Assembly (NCBI RefSeq): GCF_000427685.1
Contig: NZ_KE386573.1
Location: 930,001 to 994,000 of the forward strand
DNA from: Haloplanus natans DSM 17983
Lineage (GTDB): Archaea > Halobacteriota > Halobacteria > Halobacteriales > Haloferacaceae
Direction: 5' to 3'
DNA length: 64,000 nt
Every line of letters begins with the position of its first letter. Position 1 is the stretch's first letter. Positions 25,379 through 34,702 of this stretch are shown here, in pieces. A model generated the notes under the pieces. The model saw nothing but the letters and a program-made list of their open reading frames with translations, did not search any database and was not told where the DNA came from. Both the position numbers and the translations under genes were made by a program.

Positions 25379-26304
25379 CAGGCGCCGACTTCGTCGCGGA
25401 GCGCTTCGAGCGTGAGTTCGCGCTCCGCGTGGGCGTTGTGCTGGTGGATCGACTCGTCGTTCGACTGCTTCATGTGGATCACCGTGTCGTCCGCTAGGTG
25501 GTCGAACTCCTCGACGACGGACTCGGCGAGCGAGCGCACGCAGTCCTCGACGAACTTGGCGTTCGCGTGTGCGTGGTAGGTCATGTGGTCCTCGTCGGGC
25601 CGTTTCGCGAGGTTGTAGATGCGGGCGCTCATGGCGTCGCGGGCAACGTCGATCACGTCCCGCAGGTCGACGTCCGGCGAGCCGTCGCTCGTGACGGTGA
25701 GGGTGGCGTGGCCCCGCTGGGAGTGGCCGGGCTGGGGCACCTGATCGAGGAACTCCTCGGTCGTCTCGTCGTCGACGCCGAGATCGAGCAGCGTCTCGCG
25801 GGCGCGAGACTCGGACATCCCCTGCGAACAGGGACAGACCGTCATCCCGGTGACGCGGGCGCCGATCTCCTCGCGGGTGCCCTCGTCGGTGGCGACGGCG
25901 CCGGCGATGATCGTCGCGGTGTTCTGGGTGGCGAGGCCGGAGGCCGGCGTCGACTCCCGGGTGATGTAGTCGGCCTCCATCCGTACCTCCGCCGTCGACG
26001 TGTAGTCGTGTTTGTCGAGCAGTCGCTCGGCCACGTCGCCACACACGTCCTCGACGCGGTAGGAGGATTCGGCGACGGCCGCCTCCAACGTCTCGTCGAT
26101 CACCTGCATGTTCCGGCTCATGTCGATACCCTTCCGACCGCCCGGCAGATCGACGAACACCTCGAACTCGGCCATCAGGACGATAGGTCGTTTCCCGTTC
26201 CGGTCGAGTTTGACGAGCTTCTCGACGCCCGTCACTCCGACCTGGCTGAGTCCGACGGTCACGTCGGGCTGGCTTGCCTGTACGTCAGGCAACTGGTGAC
26301 TCAT
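25378..26304 (-). CDS. mptA: GTP cyclohydrolase MptA/FolE2
   Basis: This type I GTP cyclohydrolase (FolE2/MptA class) opens GTP to start pterin biosynthesis; in haloarchaea the product feeds folate and tetrahydropterin synthesis. Motifs include [20 protein letters not shown] with the metal-binding Cys, [20 protein letters not shown] with conserved Glu/His, and the C-terminal [14 protein letters not shown] selected ATG 26302-26304, giving 308 residues that begin [15 protein letters not shown] as in homologues; an upstream ATG at 26403 adds unlike residues. Its TGA stop is shared with palindromic element C. Confidence 0.93.
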   Translation of the reverse strand: MSHQLPDVQASQPDVTVGLSQVGVTGVEKLVKLDRNGKRPIVLMAEFEVFVDLPGGRKGIDMSRNMQVIDETLEAAVAESSYRVEDVCGDVAERLLDKHDYTSTAEVRMEADYITRESTPASGLATQNTATIIAGAVATDEGTREEIGARVTGMTVCPCSQGMSESRARETLLDLGVDDETTEEFLDQVPQPGHSQRGHATLTVTSDGSPDVDLRDVIDVARDAMSARIYNLAKRPDEDHMTYHAHANAKFVEDCVRSLAESVVEEFDHLADDTVIHMKQSNDESIHQHNAHAERELTLEALRDEVGA

Positions 26305-26770
26305 CGAGTGTCGGCAAGGCCCGGCCGTGATTATGGCTTTCGGTCCCCCGAGTGTCGGTGTCGACACCGCCAGTAGCGGCCGGCTGGTGCCGACACTTTT
26401 CACCCTAGCGCGCCGAGGAGTGAACAGTGAACTCTTAGGAGTCCGTCATTAACTCGCGGCATCCCGAGACGACCCGTGGCGACGAACGGGGGGAGAACGG
26501 ACGTGTCCGGTGACGACGGCGGCCGCCTCCCGACACCGATGGCGCTGTGCTGTCGGCCCAACGCAAGACGCTGGACCGGCTCGCCGAGGCGGCCCACCGG
26601 ACCGCGGCCCTCCCGGACCGCGTCGCCGACGACATCGGCTCCTGGCCCGAACACTCCACGACCGGGCGCGGCGGCTGATCGGCGCCGACGAGGCGAACTG
26701 ACGGCCGCCGATTCCCAGCCGGTAAGAACGGGGGAATCGATTACGACATCCGACTGTCAAGTAACGCGGT
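26305..26770. other. intergenic region with possible gene remnant
   Basis: This 466-base stretch is upstream of both mptA (minus) and the flavin-binding gene (plus), so it should hold both promoters. No family is recognised. The best frame is the 43-residue plus-strand candidate at 26547-26678 listed separately. The rest has open frames in several registers, as expected at this GC content, with none that look protein-like. Confidence 0.4.
26547..26678 (+). CDS. 43-residue hypothetical protein or gene fragment
   Basis: A GTG-started frame reads VLSAQRKTLDRLAEAAHRTA, then ALPDRVADDIGSWPEHSTTG and a stop. The heptad-like helix and acidic tail look protein-like, in contrast to the other registers here. 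No ribosome-binding site is clear, and an in-frame TGA lies about 50 bases upstream. It may be the tail of a decayed gene. Confidence 0.3.
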   Translation: MLSAQRKTLDRLAEAAHRTAALPDRVADDIGSWPEHSTTGRGG

Positions 26771-27253
26771 ATGACGATCGACGACCTCGCCGACTACGGG
26801 ATGGTTCGGATGGACGACGAGGAGATTCGTGCGTTGCTGTCGAGTCACAGCATCGGCGTGCTCGGCCTCCCGGGAGACGGTGCCCCCTGTCTCCGGCCGA
26901 TGTCGTACGGCTACGACGCCGACGCCGAGGCGCTTTATTTTCTCTACATCGTCGGTTCGGGGAGCCACAAGGCGGCGTCGAGCGACCGGGCCGACGAGGC
27001 CAGCTTTCTGGTCTACAGCGCCGAGACGCAGTTCAACTGGCGGAGCGCGTTGCTGACCGGTACCATCGACGCGACGGCCGAGGACGACATGGACGCCGTC
27101 GCGGACCGCGTGACCCTGCCGTGGCAGCCGGACCTGTTCCGACGGGCGGGCGCCGAGGAGCGAACCCGGCTCTACCGGTTCGAGATCGCGGACTGGACGG
27201 GGCTCAAACACGTCGGCCTGCCGCCGGCGTTCGCGGCCGACGAGGAGGCCTGA
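26771..27253 (+). CDS. pyridoxamine 5'-phosphate oxidase-related flavin-binding protein
   Basis: The 160-residue protein has the split-barrel fold of PPOX-like proteins: SSHSIGVLGLPGDGAPCLRP, MSYGYDADAEALYFLYIVGS, HKAASSDRADEASFLVYSAE, then SALLTGTIDA. Haloarchaeal members of this group bind FMN or F420 and are generally of unknown substrate. Strand order and the conserved pattern at residues 30-110 support the family. It is a single gene with a plausible own promoter. Confidence 0.82.
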   Translation: MTIDDLADYGMVRMDDEEIRALLSSHSIGVLGLPGDGAPCLRPMSYGYDADAEALYFLYIVGSGSHKAASSDRADEASFLVYSAETQFNWRSALLTGTIDATAEDDMDAVADRVTLPWQPDLFRRAGAEERTRLYRFEIADWTGLKHVGLPPAFAADEEA

Positions 27254-27544
27254 TCGACCGTTCCCTTCTCCGGTATCTTGTCACGACGGTGGCGACACGG
27301 GCGCGCCGCCGTCGTCCGCCGGATATCGATAATCGACGTACTAAACGCCGTCGTCTGTCGATAACTCGCCGGGCGGAGCGCCCCCTGATTTTATGTGAAC
27401 ACTGAAACATCACTGCGTAGTGTGAGACCGAACCACACAAAGACGCGCAACCATGCGACGAAATAACAGTACACACGGACGTGTCGACTTGTGGAGGAGA
27501 CGGCGTCGTGGGACGGTCACGCCCACGAGTCGGGGGTGTGCGCC

Positions 27545-28753
27545 ATGATCGTCGGCGTGCCGGGCGAGACGGCGGCCGACGAGACCCGGGTCGCGATCAC
27601 GCCCCCGGTGGCGAAGAAGTTGGTCGGGGGGGATCTGACCGTCCACGTCGCGAGCGGTGCGGGTGAGGGGTCCGACTGGTCGGACGCGGACTACCGCGAC
27701 GTGGGCTGTGAGGTCGTTGACGACCGCGAGACGGTGTTCGAGCGGGCCGACGTGATCTGTCAGGTCCGGGGGCTGGCGGCGAACGCGGACGAACCGATGG
27801 ACCCCTACCGCGACGGACAGATCGTGATCGGGACACTCGGCCCCTACGACCTCGGCGACGAGACGTACGACGAACTCGCCGCCCGGGAGGTGAGCGCGTT
27901 CGCCCTCGAACTCATGCCGCGGATCAGCCGCGCACAGAGCATGGACGTGCTCTCTTCGATGGCGAGCATCGGGGGGTACAAGGCGGCGCTGGTCGCGGCC
28001 GAGCAGTTACCCAAACTCTTCCCGCTGGAGATGACCGCCGCTGGCACCGTCCGCCCGGCGGAGGTGTTCGTGATCGGCGCGGGCGTCGCAGGGCTGAAAG
28101 CCATCGCGACGGCCGAGCGTCTCGGCGCCTCGGTGAAGGGGTACGACATCCGACTCGAAGTGAAACAGGAAGTCGAGAGCCTGGGCGCCGACTTCGTGGA
28201 ACTCGATCTGGAGACGGAGGGTTCGGGTGACGACGAGGGCTACGCCGTCGAGATGGGAGAGGAGTTCTACGAACAGCAGCGCAAGGAACTGGGTCGAGTC
28301 GTCCCGGAGTCGGACGTGGTGATCACCACGGCGGCCATCCCCGGCGCACCCGCGCCCGAACTCGTCTCGACCGAGATGATCGAGGGGATGGACGAGGGGT
28401 CGGTGATCGTCGACCTCTCGGCGCCGACGGGCGGCAACTGCGAACCCACGGTCGCCGGCGAGACGGTCGAACACGGGGGCGTGACGATATACGGCCCCAC
28501 GAACCTCCCGGCGACCGTCGCCCACACCGCGAGCCAACTGTTCGCCAACAACCTGTACAACTTCCTGGATCACCTGCTCGACGAGGGTGAACTCGTCCTC
28601 GATACGGACGACGAAATCGTCGACTCGACGCTACTCACACACGATGGACGGATACGACGACCCCACGAAGGTGGCGGTGACGAGGCGGCGGACGAAGACG
28701 AATCCGAGACCGGCGACGACGGCGAACCGGCGGAGGGCGAGGCCGATGCGTGA
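27545..28753 (+). CDS. pntAA: NAD(P) transhydrogenase subunit alpha, NAD-binding part
   Basis: This 402-residue protein is the soluble NAD(H)-binding domain I of proton-translocating transhydrogenase. It shows the alanine dehydrogenase/PntA N-terminal fold (VGVPGETAADETRVAITPPV), the Rossmann motif EVFVIGAGVAGLKAIATAER, and the ITTAAIPGAPAPELVS loop. I chose ATG 27545 because the protein then begins MIVGVPGE like the family; a frame from 27491 would add 18 unlike residues. The C-terminal 60 residues are a disordered acidic tail. It heads the pntAA-pntAB-pntB operon. Confidence 0.92.
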   Translation: MIVGVPGETAADETRVAITPPVAKKLVGGDLTVHVASGAGEGSDWSDADYRDVGCEVVDDRETVFERADVICQVRGLAANADEPMDPYRDGQIVIGTLGPYDLGDETYDELAAREVSAFALELMPRISRAQSMDVLSSMASIGGYKAALVAAEQLPKLFPLEMTAAGTVRPAEVFVIGAGVAGLKAIATAERLGASVKGYDIRLEVKQEVESLGADFVELDLETEGSGDDEGYAVEMGEEFYEQQRKELGRVVPESDVVITTAAIPGAPAPELVSTEMIEGMDEGSVIVDLSAPTGGNCEPTVAGETVEHGGVTIYGPTNLPATVAHTASQLFANNLYNFLDHLLDEGELVLDTDDEIVDSTLLTHDGRIRRPHEGGGDEAADEDESETGDDGEPAEGEADA

Positions 28754-28844
28754 GACGGTCCGCCGCCGGTCGCAACCGCCCCTCGGAAGCGGCGGCGACG
28801 AATCCGGGACCGGGGACGACGCTCCGTTCGGAGGAAAGCGATGA
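28746..28844 (+). CDS. 32-residue bridging ORF in the pnt operon
   Basis: An ATG at 28746 overlaps the last codons of pntAA and the frame closes with TGA at 28842-28844, overlapping the ATG of pntAB (ATGA). The product would be basic then acidic (MRETVRRRSQPPLGSGGDES). It fills the otherwise untranslated 87 bases so that ribosomes could pass from pntAA to pntAB without a gap. It may be a coupling device rather than a functional protein, or chance. Confidence 0.35.
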   Translation: MRETVRRRSQPPLGSGGDESGTGDDAPFGGKR

Positions 28845-29149
28845 CGTTCGTCCAGAATCTCACCTTTTTCGTCCTCGCCGCGTTCGTCGGCTACGAGATC
28901 ATCACGAAGATTCCGACGAACCTCCACACGCCGTTGATGTCGGGTGCGAACGCCATCTCGGGCATCACGCTCATCGGATCGGTCGTCGTGGCGGGGTCGG
29001 GATCGACGACGCTCGCGACGGGACTCGGCTTCCTGGCCGTCGTCATGGCGACGATCAACGTCGTCGGCGGCTACCTCGTGACCAACAGCATGCTCGATCA
29101 GTTCCGGAGCGGCGACGACCGCCGGCGCGAACGCGGAGGGGGTGACTGA
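28841..29149 (+). CDS. pntAB: NAD(P) transhydrogenase subunit alpha, membrane part
   Basis: The 102-residue protein carries three membrane helices and is the separate alpha-2 subunit of the transhydrogenase. Conserved features are LTFFVLAAFVGYEIITKIP, TPLMSGANAISGITLIG and the closing helix FLAVVMATINVVGGYLVTNS. It helps form the proton channel with PntB. Its stop codon overlaps the ATG of pntB (TGATG), so the two are coupled. Confidence 0.93.
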   Translation: MTFVQNLTFFVLAAFVGYEIITKIPTNLHTPLMSGANAISGITLIGSVVVAGSGSTTLATGLGFLAVVMATINVVGGYLVTNSMLDQFRSGDDRRRERGGGD

Positions 29150-30591
29150 TGGTGGCCATCCTCGGCGGCCTCCCGCCGTCCGTGCTCGCTTTCGTCTACC
29201 TCGTCGCCGGCGTCCTGTTCATCCAGGGGCTTCGCGACATGACCCACCCGCGGACGGCGCCGCGGGGGAACCTTATCTCCGCCGCAGGCATGGCGCTGGC
29301 GGTGGGGATCACGGTGCTCGTGACCGACATCCTCTCGCCGGTCCTGCTCTTTGCCGGCCTGCTCGTCGGCGCCGCCATCGGCGTCTGGCTGGCGGTCACG
29401 GTGGAGACGACGGAGATGCCACAGCTCGTCGGCCTGTTCAACGGCTTCGGGGGCGGCGCCTCCGCCCTCGTCGCCGGCGCCGAACTGATCGACATGTTCG
29501 GCGCCGGGTCGTTCCAGATCGGTGTGACGGCGACGGCCGCGCTCGCGGGCATCATCGGCTCCGTCACCTTCTGGGGCAGCCTCGTCGCGGCCGGGAAACT
29601 CCACGGCGTCGTCGACGATTCGGCGGTTCGGTACGACGGCGAACAGATCGTCAAGGCGCTGTTTCTCGCCGTCGCCCTGCTCGCCGGGCTCCACCTCGTT
29701 GCTCGTCCGAACCTGCTCGGCGCGGTGCCACTCGCGGGTTGGGTGCCGTCGTACTGGGTGCTGGTCGCCGCGGCGTCGGTTCTCGGCGTCCTGCTCGTCA
29801 TGCCAATCGGCGGCGCGGACATGCCGGTCGTCATCGCCCTGCTCAACTCCTACTCCGGGCTGGCGGCCGCGACGACGGGCTTCGTCCTCGACAACTCCGT
29901 GCTGATCATCGCGGGGACGCTCGTCGGCGCCTCGGGGCTGATCCTCACCGTCATCATGTGCGAGTCGATGAACCGCTCGCTGGCGAACGTCTTCTTCGGT
30001 GGCCTCGGCGAGGCCGACGGGGACGACGACGGGGAGATGGCGGACATCTACGAGGGTAACATTACCTCCACCTCGGCCGAGGAAGTGGAGATGATCCTCG
30101 ACGTGGCCGACCGCGTCGTCATCGTGCCCGGCTACGGCATGGCGGTCGCGCAGGCCCAACACGCCGTCGCCGAACTCGCCGAACTGCTCGAGGGCGAGGG
30201 CGTCGACGTGGAGTTCGGCATCCACCCGGTCGCCGGCCGGATGCCCGGCCACATGAACGTCCTCCTCGCCGAGGCGGACGTGCCCTACGATAAACTCCGC
30301 GAGCTGGAGGAGATCAACCCGACGTTCTCGCAGACGGACGTGGTCATCGTCATCGGCGCGAACGACGTGGTGAACCCCTCGGCCAACACCGCGGATTCGG
30401 GCCCCATCGCGGGAATGCCCGTTCTCAACGTCGGCGAGGCGCGGACGGTCATCGTCAACAAGCGGAGCCTCAGCCCCGGCTTCTCCGGGGTCCCCAACCC
30501 GCTCTTTGCACAGGACAACACGAATATGCTGTTCGGCGACGGCAAGGAGACGATGCAGGAACTGGTGAACCTCTACAAGGAGAACCACTAA
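29149..30591 (+). CDS. pntB: NAD(P) transhydrogenase subunit beta
   Basis: The 480-residue protein has about nine membrane helices (residues 5-275) and a C-terminal soluble NADP(H)-binding domain III (about 310-480). The membrane part includes QLVGLFNGFGGGASALVAGA; domain III has the fingerprint VIVPGYGMAVAQAQHAVAEL, HPVAGRMPGHMNVLLAEA, VVIVIGANDVVNP and VNKRSLSPGFSG. With the two alpha parts it uses the proton gradient to make NADPH. The operon is complete. Confidence 0.95.
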   Translation: MVAILGGLPPSVLAFVYLVAGVLFIQGLRDMTHPRTAPRGNLISAAGMALAVGITVLVTDILSPVLLFAGLLVGAAIGVWLAVTVETTEMPQLVGLFNGFGGGASALVAGAELIDMFGAGSFQIGVTATAALAGIIGSVTFWGSLVAAGKLHGVVDDSAVRYDGEQIVKALFLAVALLAGLHLVARPNLLGAVPLAGWVPSYWVLVAAASVLGVLLVMPIGGADMPVVIALLNSYSGLAAATTGFVLDNSVLIIAGTLVGASGLILTVIMCESMNRSLANVFFGGLGEADGDDDGEMADIYEGNITSTSAEEVEMILDVADRVVIVPGYGMAVAQAQHAVAELAELLEGEGVDVEFGIHPVAGRMPGHMNVLLAEADVPYDKLRELEEINPTFSQTDVVIVIGANDVVNPSANTADSGPIAGMPVLNVGEARTVIVNKRSLSPGFSGVPNPLFAQDNTNMLFGDGKETMQELVNLYKENH

Positions 30592-30716
30592 GACGGGCCC
30601 GCTGTGTGTCAGTTCCGGCGGTCGCCACCCGGATCGGTGGCCGCCGGCACACGGGGACACTCGTTCGTCTGAACGACTCCGTCGTCGCGACCCGTTCCGG
30701 CGAACCGTGCGAAACC

Positions 30717-30726
30717 TTTATGATTA
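30717..30726 (+). promoter_or_regulatory. TATA-like element of the 70-residue gene
   Basis: An AT-rich run (TTTATGATTA) stands 21-30 bases ahead of the ATG at 30747 in otherwise GC-rich DNA, which fits a leaderless promoter. Confidence 0.5.
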
Positions 30727-30746
30727 TTAATGATAACTGTTGTCAT

Positions 30747-30959
30747 ATGTCACGCGCCGTGGACTCGGAGTACGACGTGAACAGAACGGATACGGTGCCA
30801 GAGACGGCCCGAGTGCGTCATTTCGACGAACTCGACGATTCGGCACAGGAGTATCTGTTCACCGTCGCGGAGGGGGCCTCGCCGCGGGACCCGAGCAACC
30901 TCTCGGGGTTGAACGAGGGCGACGTCGTCGTCTTCACCGACTACTACCACGTCGAGTAA
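30747..30959 (+). CDS. 70-residue conserved haloarchaeal protein
   Basis: The small acidic protein contains RVRHFDELDDSAQEYLFTVA and GLNEGDVVVFTDYYHVE, a beta-rich pattern seen in a haloarchaeal family of unknown function (DUF7979-like by memory). No cofactor motif is present. The start has a well-placed TATA element. It is followed after 41 bases by another small haloarchaeal gene on the same strand. Confidence 0.72.
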   Translation: MSRAVDSEYDVNRTDTVPETARVRHFDELDDSAQEYLFTVAEGASPRDPSNLSGLNEGDVVVFTDYYHVE

Positions 30960-31000
30960 CGGATCGAAGCCGTTTTGTCCGGTCCGGCGAGAGGTCGAGT

Positions 31001-31408
31001 ATGGATAGCGGCGGGACAATGACGCTCGCGTTCGAGTTCGACGCGCTTCAGGCGCTGGCCGACCCGAACGCCGTGTTCGACGACGCCCGGCAGTGGACCG
31101 AATACGTGGGCGTCCTGAGCGACGAACCGACGTACGTCGTCACCAACTTCACGCGCAAGCGGCGCCTGCGCCAGGACTTCTTCTCCGGGCCGCGTGGCGT
31201 CGATGAGAGCCTCGACAACGTCCGCGACCAGTTCGAAACCGACCGTCACGTCTTCATCGGCACGGCCGACGACGACCGCGCGACCGCCGAGGCACACGGC
31301 TGGGAGTATCTCGACATCGAGGAGGCGGCGGAGTTCGCCGAGTGGGAACTCGGCGAGGAGGAAAAAGAAGACCCGTTCGAGACGGAGACGCGGGACGACT
31401 GGCCGTAG
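31001..31408 (+). CDS. conserved haloarchaeal protein (DUF7124-like)
   Basis: The 135-residue soluble protein starts MDSGGTMTLAFEFDALQALA and contains WTEYVGVLSDEPTYVVTNFT, RKRRLRQDFFSGPRG and an acidic C-terminus. It resembles a haloarchaeal family I recall as DUF7124; no function is known. An internal ATG at 31019 (MTLAFEF) is an alternative start. It converges on the flavoprotein gene with no gap. Confidence 0.75.
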   Translation: MDSGGTMTLAFEFDALQALADPNAVFDDARQWTEYVGVLSDEPTYVVTNFTRKRRLRQDFFSGPRGVDESLDNVRDQFETDRHVFIGTADDDRATAEAHGWEYLDIEEAAEFAEWELGEEEKEDPFETETRDDWP

Positions 31409-32647
31409 TTACTGTTCCTGCGCCGGCGCCAACTCGTCGATGTCGACGGATTTCTCCAGCAACACGTCTTTCTGGTCCGCGACGACCCGCTCTTCGCGCA
31501 TCAGCTTCTTGTAGGCGCTCTGGGGCGAGAGGTCGCCGATCAACACGCCGCCGACGATCTTGCCGTCCTTGAACGCCAGCCGCCGCCACTCGGTCTCGGA
31601 ATACTTCCGCTCGCACTCGTCGTCGCCGATGGTCGGGTGGCCAAAGGAGAGGAAGGGGAAATCGAAGTGGGTGATGGAGTACGAGGAGACGAAACGGAAG
31701 GGTTCGGAGCCGGGGTCGAGCATGTTCTTCGCGGCGATCGTACCCTGCGATTTGGCGCTGTCCCACGACCCGTTCTGGGCGCGTTCGCCGAGGATCGTGT
31801 CGTGATAGCGCGTGATGTCGCCCGCGGCGTAGATGTCGTCGACGTTCGTCCGCATGTACTCGTCGACGAGGATTCCGCCGTCGTGGTCGACGCCCGTCCC
31901 CTGGAGAATCTCGGTGTTGAAATCGAGGCCGATGGCGATGCCGACGAAGTCGCCCTCGTAGCGGTCGCCGTTGGGGTCGATGGCGGCGGTGACGTGGCCG
32001 TCCTCGTCCGTCTCGAAGTGGTCGACGCCGCTCCCGAAGACGGGTTCGACGCCGCGTTCGCGCATCGCCTCGTGGAGGATCTCCGCGCCCTCCGTCGAGA
32101 GGGCGTAGCGCCACCAGCAGTCCCCGCGCATCAGATAGTGGGCCTCGACGTCCTGTTCGCCACAGATGGCCGCGAGGTCGATCCCCAGCAGCCCCGCGCC
32201 GACGACGATGCCCGTCTCCGCCGCCTCCGCGTGTTCCCGGATCGACCGGGCGTCCTGAAACGTCCAGAAATGGTGGATACCCTCGGCATCGCTGTTCTCG
32301 ACCGGCAACTGCGTCGGCGTCCCGCCCGTCGCGACGAGGAGCTTGTCGTACTCGATCACCTCGTCCTCGTGGGTTCGGAGGCGGTGGCCGTCGGGGTCGA
32401 CGTTCGTTACCAGCGTGTCGAGTCGCAGGTCGATGTCACGGTCCTCGTACCACGAGGGCTCGTGGATGGAAATCGGCATCTCCGGGAGCTTGCCCTTCGC
32501 GAACTCCTTGATGAGAATGCGATTGTAGAGGGCTTCCCCCTCGTCGGTGATGACGGTGATCTCGGCGTCCGGCGACTCCTCGCGTAGCGTCTCGGCCGCC
32601 GAGCTCCCCGCGATTCCATCACCGATGATCACATACGACTGACTCAT
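31409..32647 (-). CDS. FAD-dependent NAD(P)H oxidoreductase (NirB/rubredoxin-reductase-like)
   Basis: The 412-residue protein has two Rossmann motifs: GDGIAGSSAAETL at residues about 9-21 for FAD, and VVGAGLLGIDLAAICGE near 148-164 for NAD(P)H. VDDIYAAGDITRYHD is the second FAD-binding motif. The sequence follows the pyridine-nucleotide disulfide oxidoreductase family without a redox disulfide. The N-terminus resembles the NirB flavin domain, but no siroheme or nitrite reductase gene is near. Electron acceptor is unknown. The gene is divergent from the DUF6149-like gene. Confidence 0.88.
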   Translation of the reverse strand: MSQSYVIIGDGIAGSSAAETLREESPDAEITVITDEGEALYNRILIKEFAKGKLPEMPISIHEPSWYEDRDIDLRLDTLVTNVDPDGHRLRTHEDEVIEYDKLLVATGGTPTQLPVENSDAEGIHHFWTFQDARSIREHAEAAETGIVVGAGLLGIDLAAICGEQDVEAHYLMRGDCWWRYALSTEGAEILHEAMRERGVEPVFGSGVDHFETDEDGHVTAAIDPNGDRYEGDFVGIAIGLDFNTEILQGTGVDHDGGILVDEYMRTNVDDIYAAGDITRYHDTILGERAQNGSWDSAKSQGTIAAKNMLDPGSEPFRFVSSYSITHFDFPFLSFGHPTIGDDECERKYSETEWRRLAFKDGKIVGGVLIGDLSPQSAYKKLMREERVVADQKDVLLEKSVDIDELAPAQEQ

Positions 32648-32769
32648 ACCCCGACGTTTGGGGGTACGGGTTAATGTCGGTTGCTATCCGCGAAATTCGC
32701 CTCGATCCCGGACGGGACGCCCGTCGTGCCACCGTTGGGTTGAAGGCCGGACGAACCTAACGACGCCCG

Positions 32770-33357
32770 ATGAAACTCCGTCAGAACGTCCGCCACTTCG
32801 CCGCGAAGCAGGCGCTGACCATGCCCGTCGTCGGCGAGAAGGTCCGCGAAAAACTCGTCGATCTTCACGTCGACGTCTTCGGATCGAAGGCCACCGAGGG
32901 TCGCCGCGCGGAACGTGAACCCCGACTGGAGTCTTTCTTCGACTATACCTTCGACACGTACGTCGACGCCTTGGACGAGGGCTTCTCGGAGGCGAATGCC
33001 CGCGAAATCACCCACATCCAAGCCAACTTCGAGTTCTACAACCACGGCTGGACCGAGATGATGGAGTTCCCGGCCGACGAACTTCAGGATCATTACGACC
33101 GCTACGCCGACTTCTTCGAACGCCACGGCATCACCATCGCCGACCCCCTCGGCGAGTACGGCGGCGACCTGCCCGACGCGCCGTCGACCCCCGAACGCAT
33201 CGAAAATCCCGTCCATCCCCACGCCGAGGGCGGCTTCGCCGACGACGTGTACGTCGAGGACGGCGAGGGCAACCTCGTCGTTGGCGGACAGGAAGAACCC
33301 GATGATGTGGACGTCTCCGTCGCCCCCGGCGCGGACGACGAGGAGGAAACGGCCTAG
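32770..33357 (+). CDS. conserved haloarchaeal protein (DUF6149-like)
   Basis: The 195-residue helical protein begins MKLRQNVRHFAAKQALTMPV and carries conserved-looking segments ESFFDYTFDTYVDALDEGFS and AREITHIQANFEFYNHGWTE. It matches a haloarchaeal family I recall as DUF6149, of unknown function. The C-terminal 50 residues are very acidic. Its stop codon overlaps the stop of the converging gene by 4 bases. Confidence 0.78.
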   Translation: MKLRQNVRHFAAKQALTMPVVGEKVREKLVDLHVDVFGSKATEGRRAEREPRLESFFDYTFDTYVDALDEGFSEANAREITHIQANFEFYNHGWTEMMEFPADELQDHYDRYADFFERHGITIADPLGEYGGDLPDAPSTPERIENPVHPHAEGGFADDVYVEDGEGNLVVGGQEEPDDVDVSVAPGADDEEETA

Positions 33358-34664
33358 TCCTCGGCGATCCGGTCCGCACACGCAAAGCCCGCGACGATTC
33401 CGCCGTTCAGGCTCCGTTCGGGGTACTGCGCCCGACTCGCCATCCCCGCGTAGTAGACGCCGTTACCCACGTCTTCCCGCAGGTCGTACGGCACCACCAT
33501 ATCCAGATACCCTCGCTCGTACACCGGCGCCGCACGCGGGTTGCGCGCGACGCGGAAGTCGCTCACGCCGTCGGGGTCGAAGTCGGGGAACATCTCCTCG
33601 ATATGCCCGAGCCACGTCGCCCGTAACGCCGCGTCGTCCATCCGCCACACGTCCTCCGAGGGGTCCTGGACGTAGCTGGCGACGTAGCACAGGTGGTCGC
33701 CGCCGTAGCGCGCCGGCGACACGAAGTTCGTGTGTTCGATCAGCGCGCCGAAGGGCGCGTCGTGGGCGACGTTGAGCCAGTACGTCTCCGTCAGCGGTTC
33801 GTCCATCGTCACGACGGCACAGACGGCGCCCTGAAAGTCGATGTCGCAGGTGTAGCCCGTCAGTTCCTCGAGGACGTTCGGCATCGTCGCGACGACGACG
33901 CCGTCGGTCGGACGGGTCTCGACGCCCGACTCGGTCTCGACGGTGATCGACGCGACTTCGCCGTCCCGCACGTCGAGGTCCGTCGCCCGCGCCCCAGTCA
34001 CGACGGTTTCGCGACCCACTCTGTCGACGAGGGCGTCGATCAGGACGGCGAACCCGCCCTCGAAGTAGCCGAGGATCTCGCCCCGTAGCAGGTCGCGCTC
34101 TCCCCGGAACTTGATGCGGCCCAGCAGCCACGCGGCGCTCACGTCGTCCTTGCGGTCGCCGAACTTCGCGTCCAACAGCGGCTCGAAGAAGTTCTCGTAG
34201 ACGCCGCGGGTTGTGTGTTCGAGGAGAAAGTCCTTGATCGGCACGTCCTCGAACGCTTCGAGGTCGTCGTACGTGTCGAAGCGCGGCCAGCCGCCACGCA
34301 CGTCGATTTCGAGGGTCAGGAGGCCGAGTCGAAAAGTGTCGTAGAGGCTCAGGTGGGGGTAGGCGGCGATCTGTGGCAGGGTGTCGAGGGGGTGGACCAC
34401 CCCGTCGACGTAGTAGGCGTTCTTGCCCACCAGCCACTCCACGCGGTCGCCCAGTCCGAGTTCGTCGGCCAACTCGACGATAGTCTCCTCGGATTTCGAG
34501 AGGTGGTGGTAGAACCGCTCGATGTCGTCGCCGGCGGTTTCGTAGGTGGCCGCCAACCCGCCGAGGTCGTCGCTCGCCTCCAGCACTGTCGCTTCGTATC
34601 CCCGCTGCTGGAGTCGATACGCGGCGGCGAGTCCGGCGATGCCGCCGCCGACGACGTGGATCAT
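33354..34664 (-). CDS. FAD-dependent amine oxidase-type oxidoreductase
   Basis: The 436-residue protein begins with the FAD fingerprint MIHVVGGGIAGLAAAYRLQQ and continues RGYEATVLEASDDLGGLAAT, typical of the amine oxidase/protoporphyrinogen oxidase superfamily. The C-terminus has NGVYYAGMASRAQYPERSLN and GGIVAGFACADRIA, the usual final FAD motif. The pattern FYHHLSKSEETIVELADELG resembles haloarchaeal proteins annotated as UDP-galactopyranose mutase-like or phytoene desaturase-like. The substrate is not determined. ATG 34664 is the start that yields the canonical N-terminus. Confidence 0.88.
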   Translation of the reverse strand: MIHVVGGGIAGLAAAYRLQQRGYEATVLEASDDLGGLAATYETAGDDIERFYHHLSKSEETIVELADELGLGDRVEWLVGKNAYYVDGVVHPLDTLPQIAAYPHLSLYDTFRLGLLTLEIDVRGGWPRFDTYDDLEAFEDVPIKDFLLEHTTRGVYENFFEPLLDAKFGDRKDDVSAAWLLGRIKFRGERDLLRGEILGYFEGGFAVLIDALVDRVGRETVVTGARATDLDVRDGEVASITVETESGVETRPTDGVVVATMPNVLEELTGYTCDIDFQGAVCAVVTMDEPLTETYWLNVAHDAPFGALIEHTNFVSPARYGGDHLCYVASYVQDPSEDVWRMDDAALRATWLGHIEEMFPDFDPDGVSDFRVARNPRAAPVYERGYLDMVVPYDLREDVGNGVYYAGMASRAQYPERSLNGGIVAGFACADRIAED

Positions 34665-34702
34665 ACACTCCCTGTGGCGAGCGCCGGTAAGTGAATTGTG
34701 GA

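Noticed and set aside
30640-30746. Possible further copy of the palindromic family upstream of the 70-residue gene
   Set aside because: It has a CGACCCGTTCCGGCGAACC stretch resembling the inner core but no partner arm and no TATTGT/ATAG ends, so the match is probably chance.
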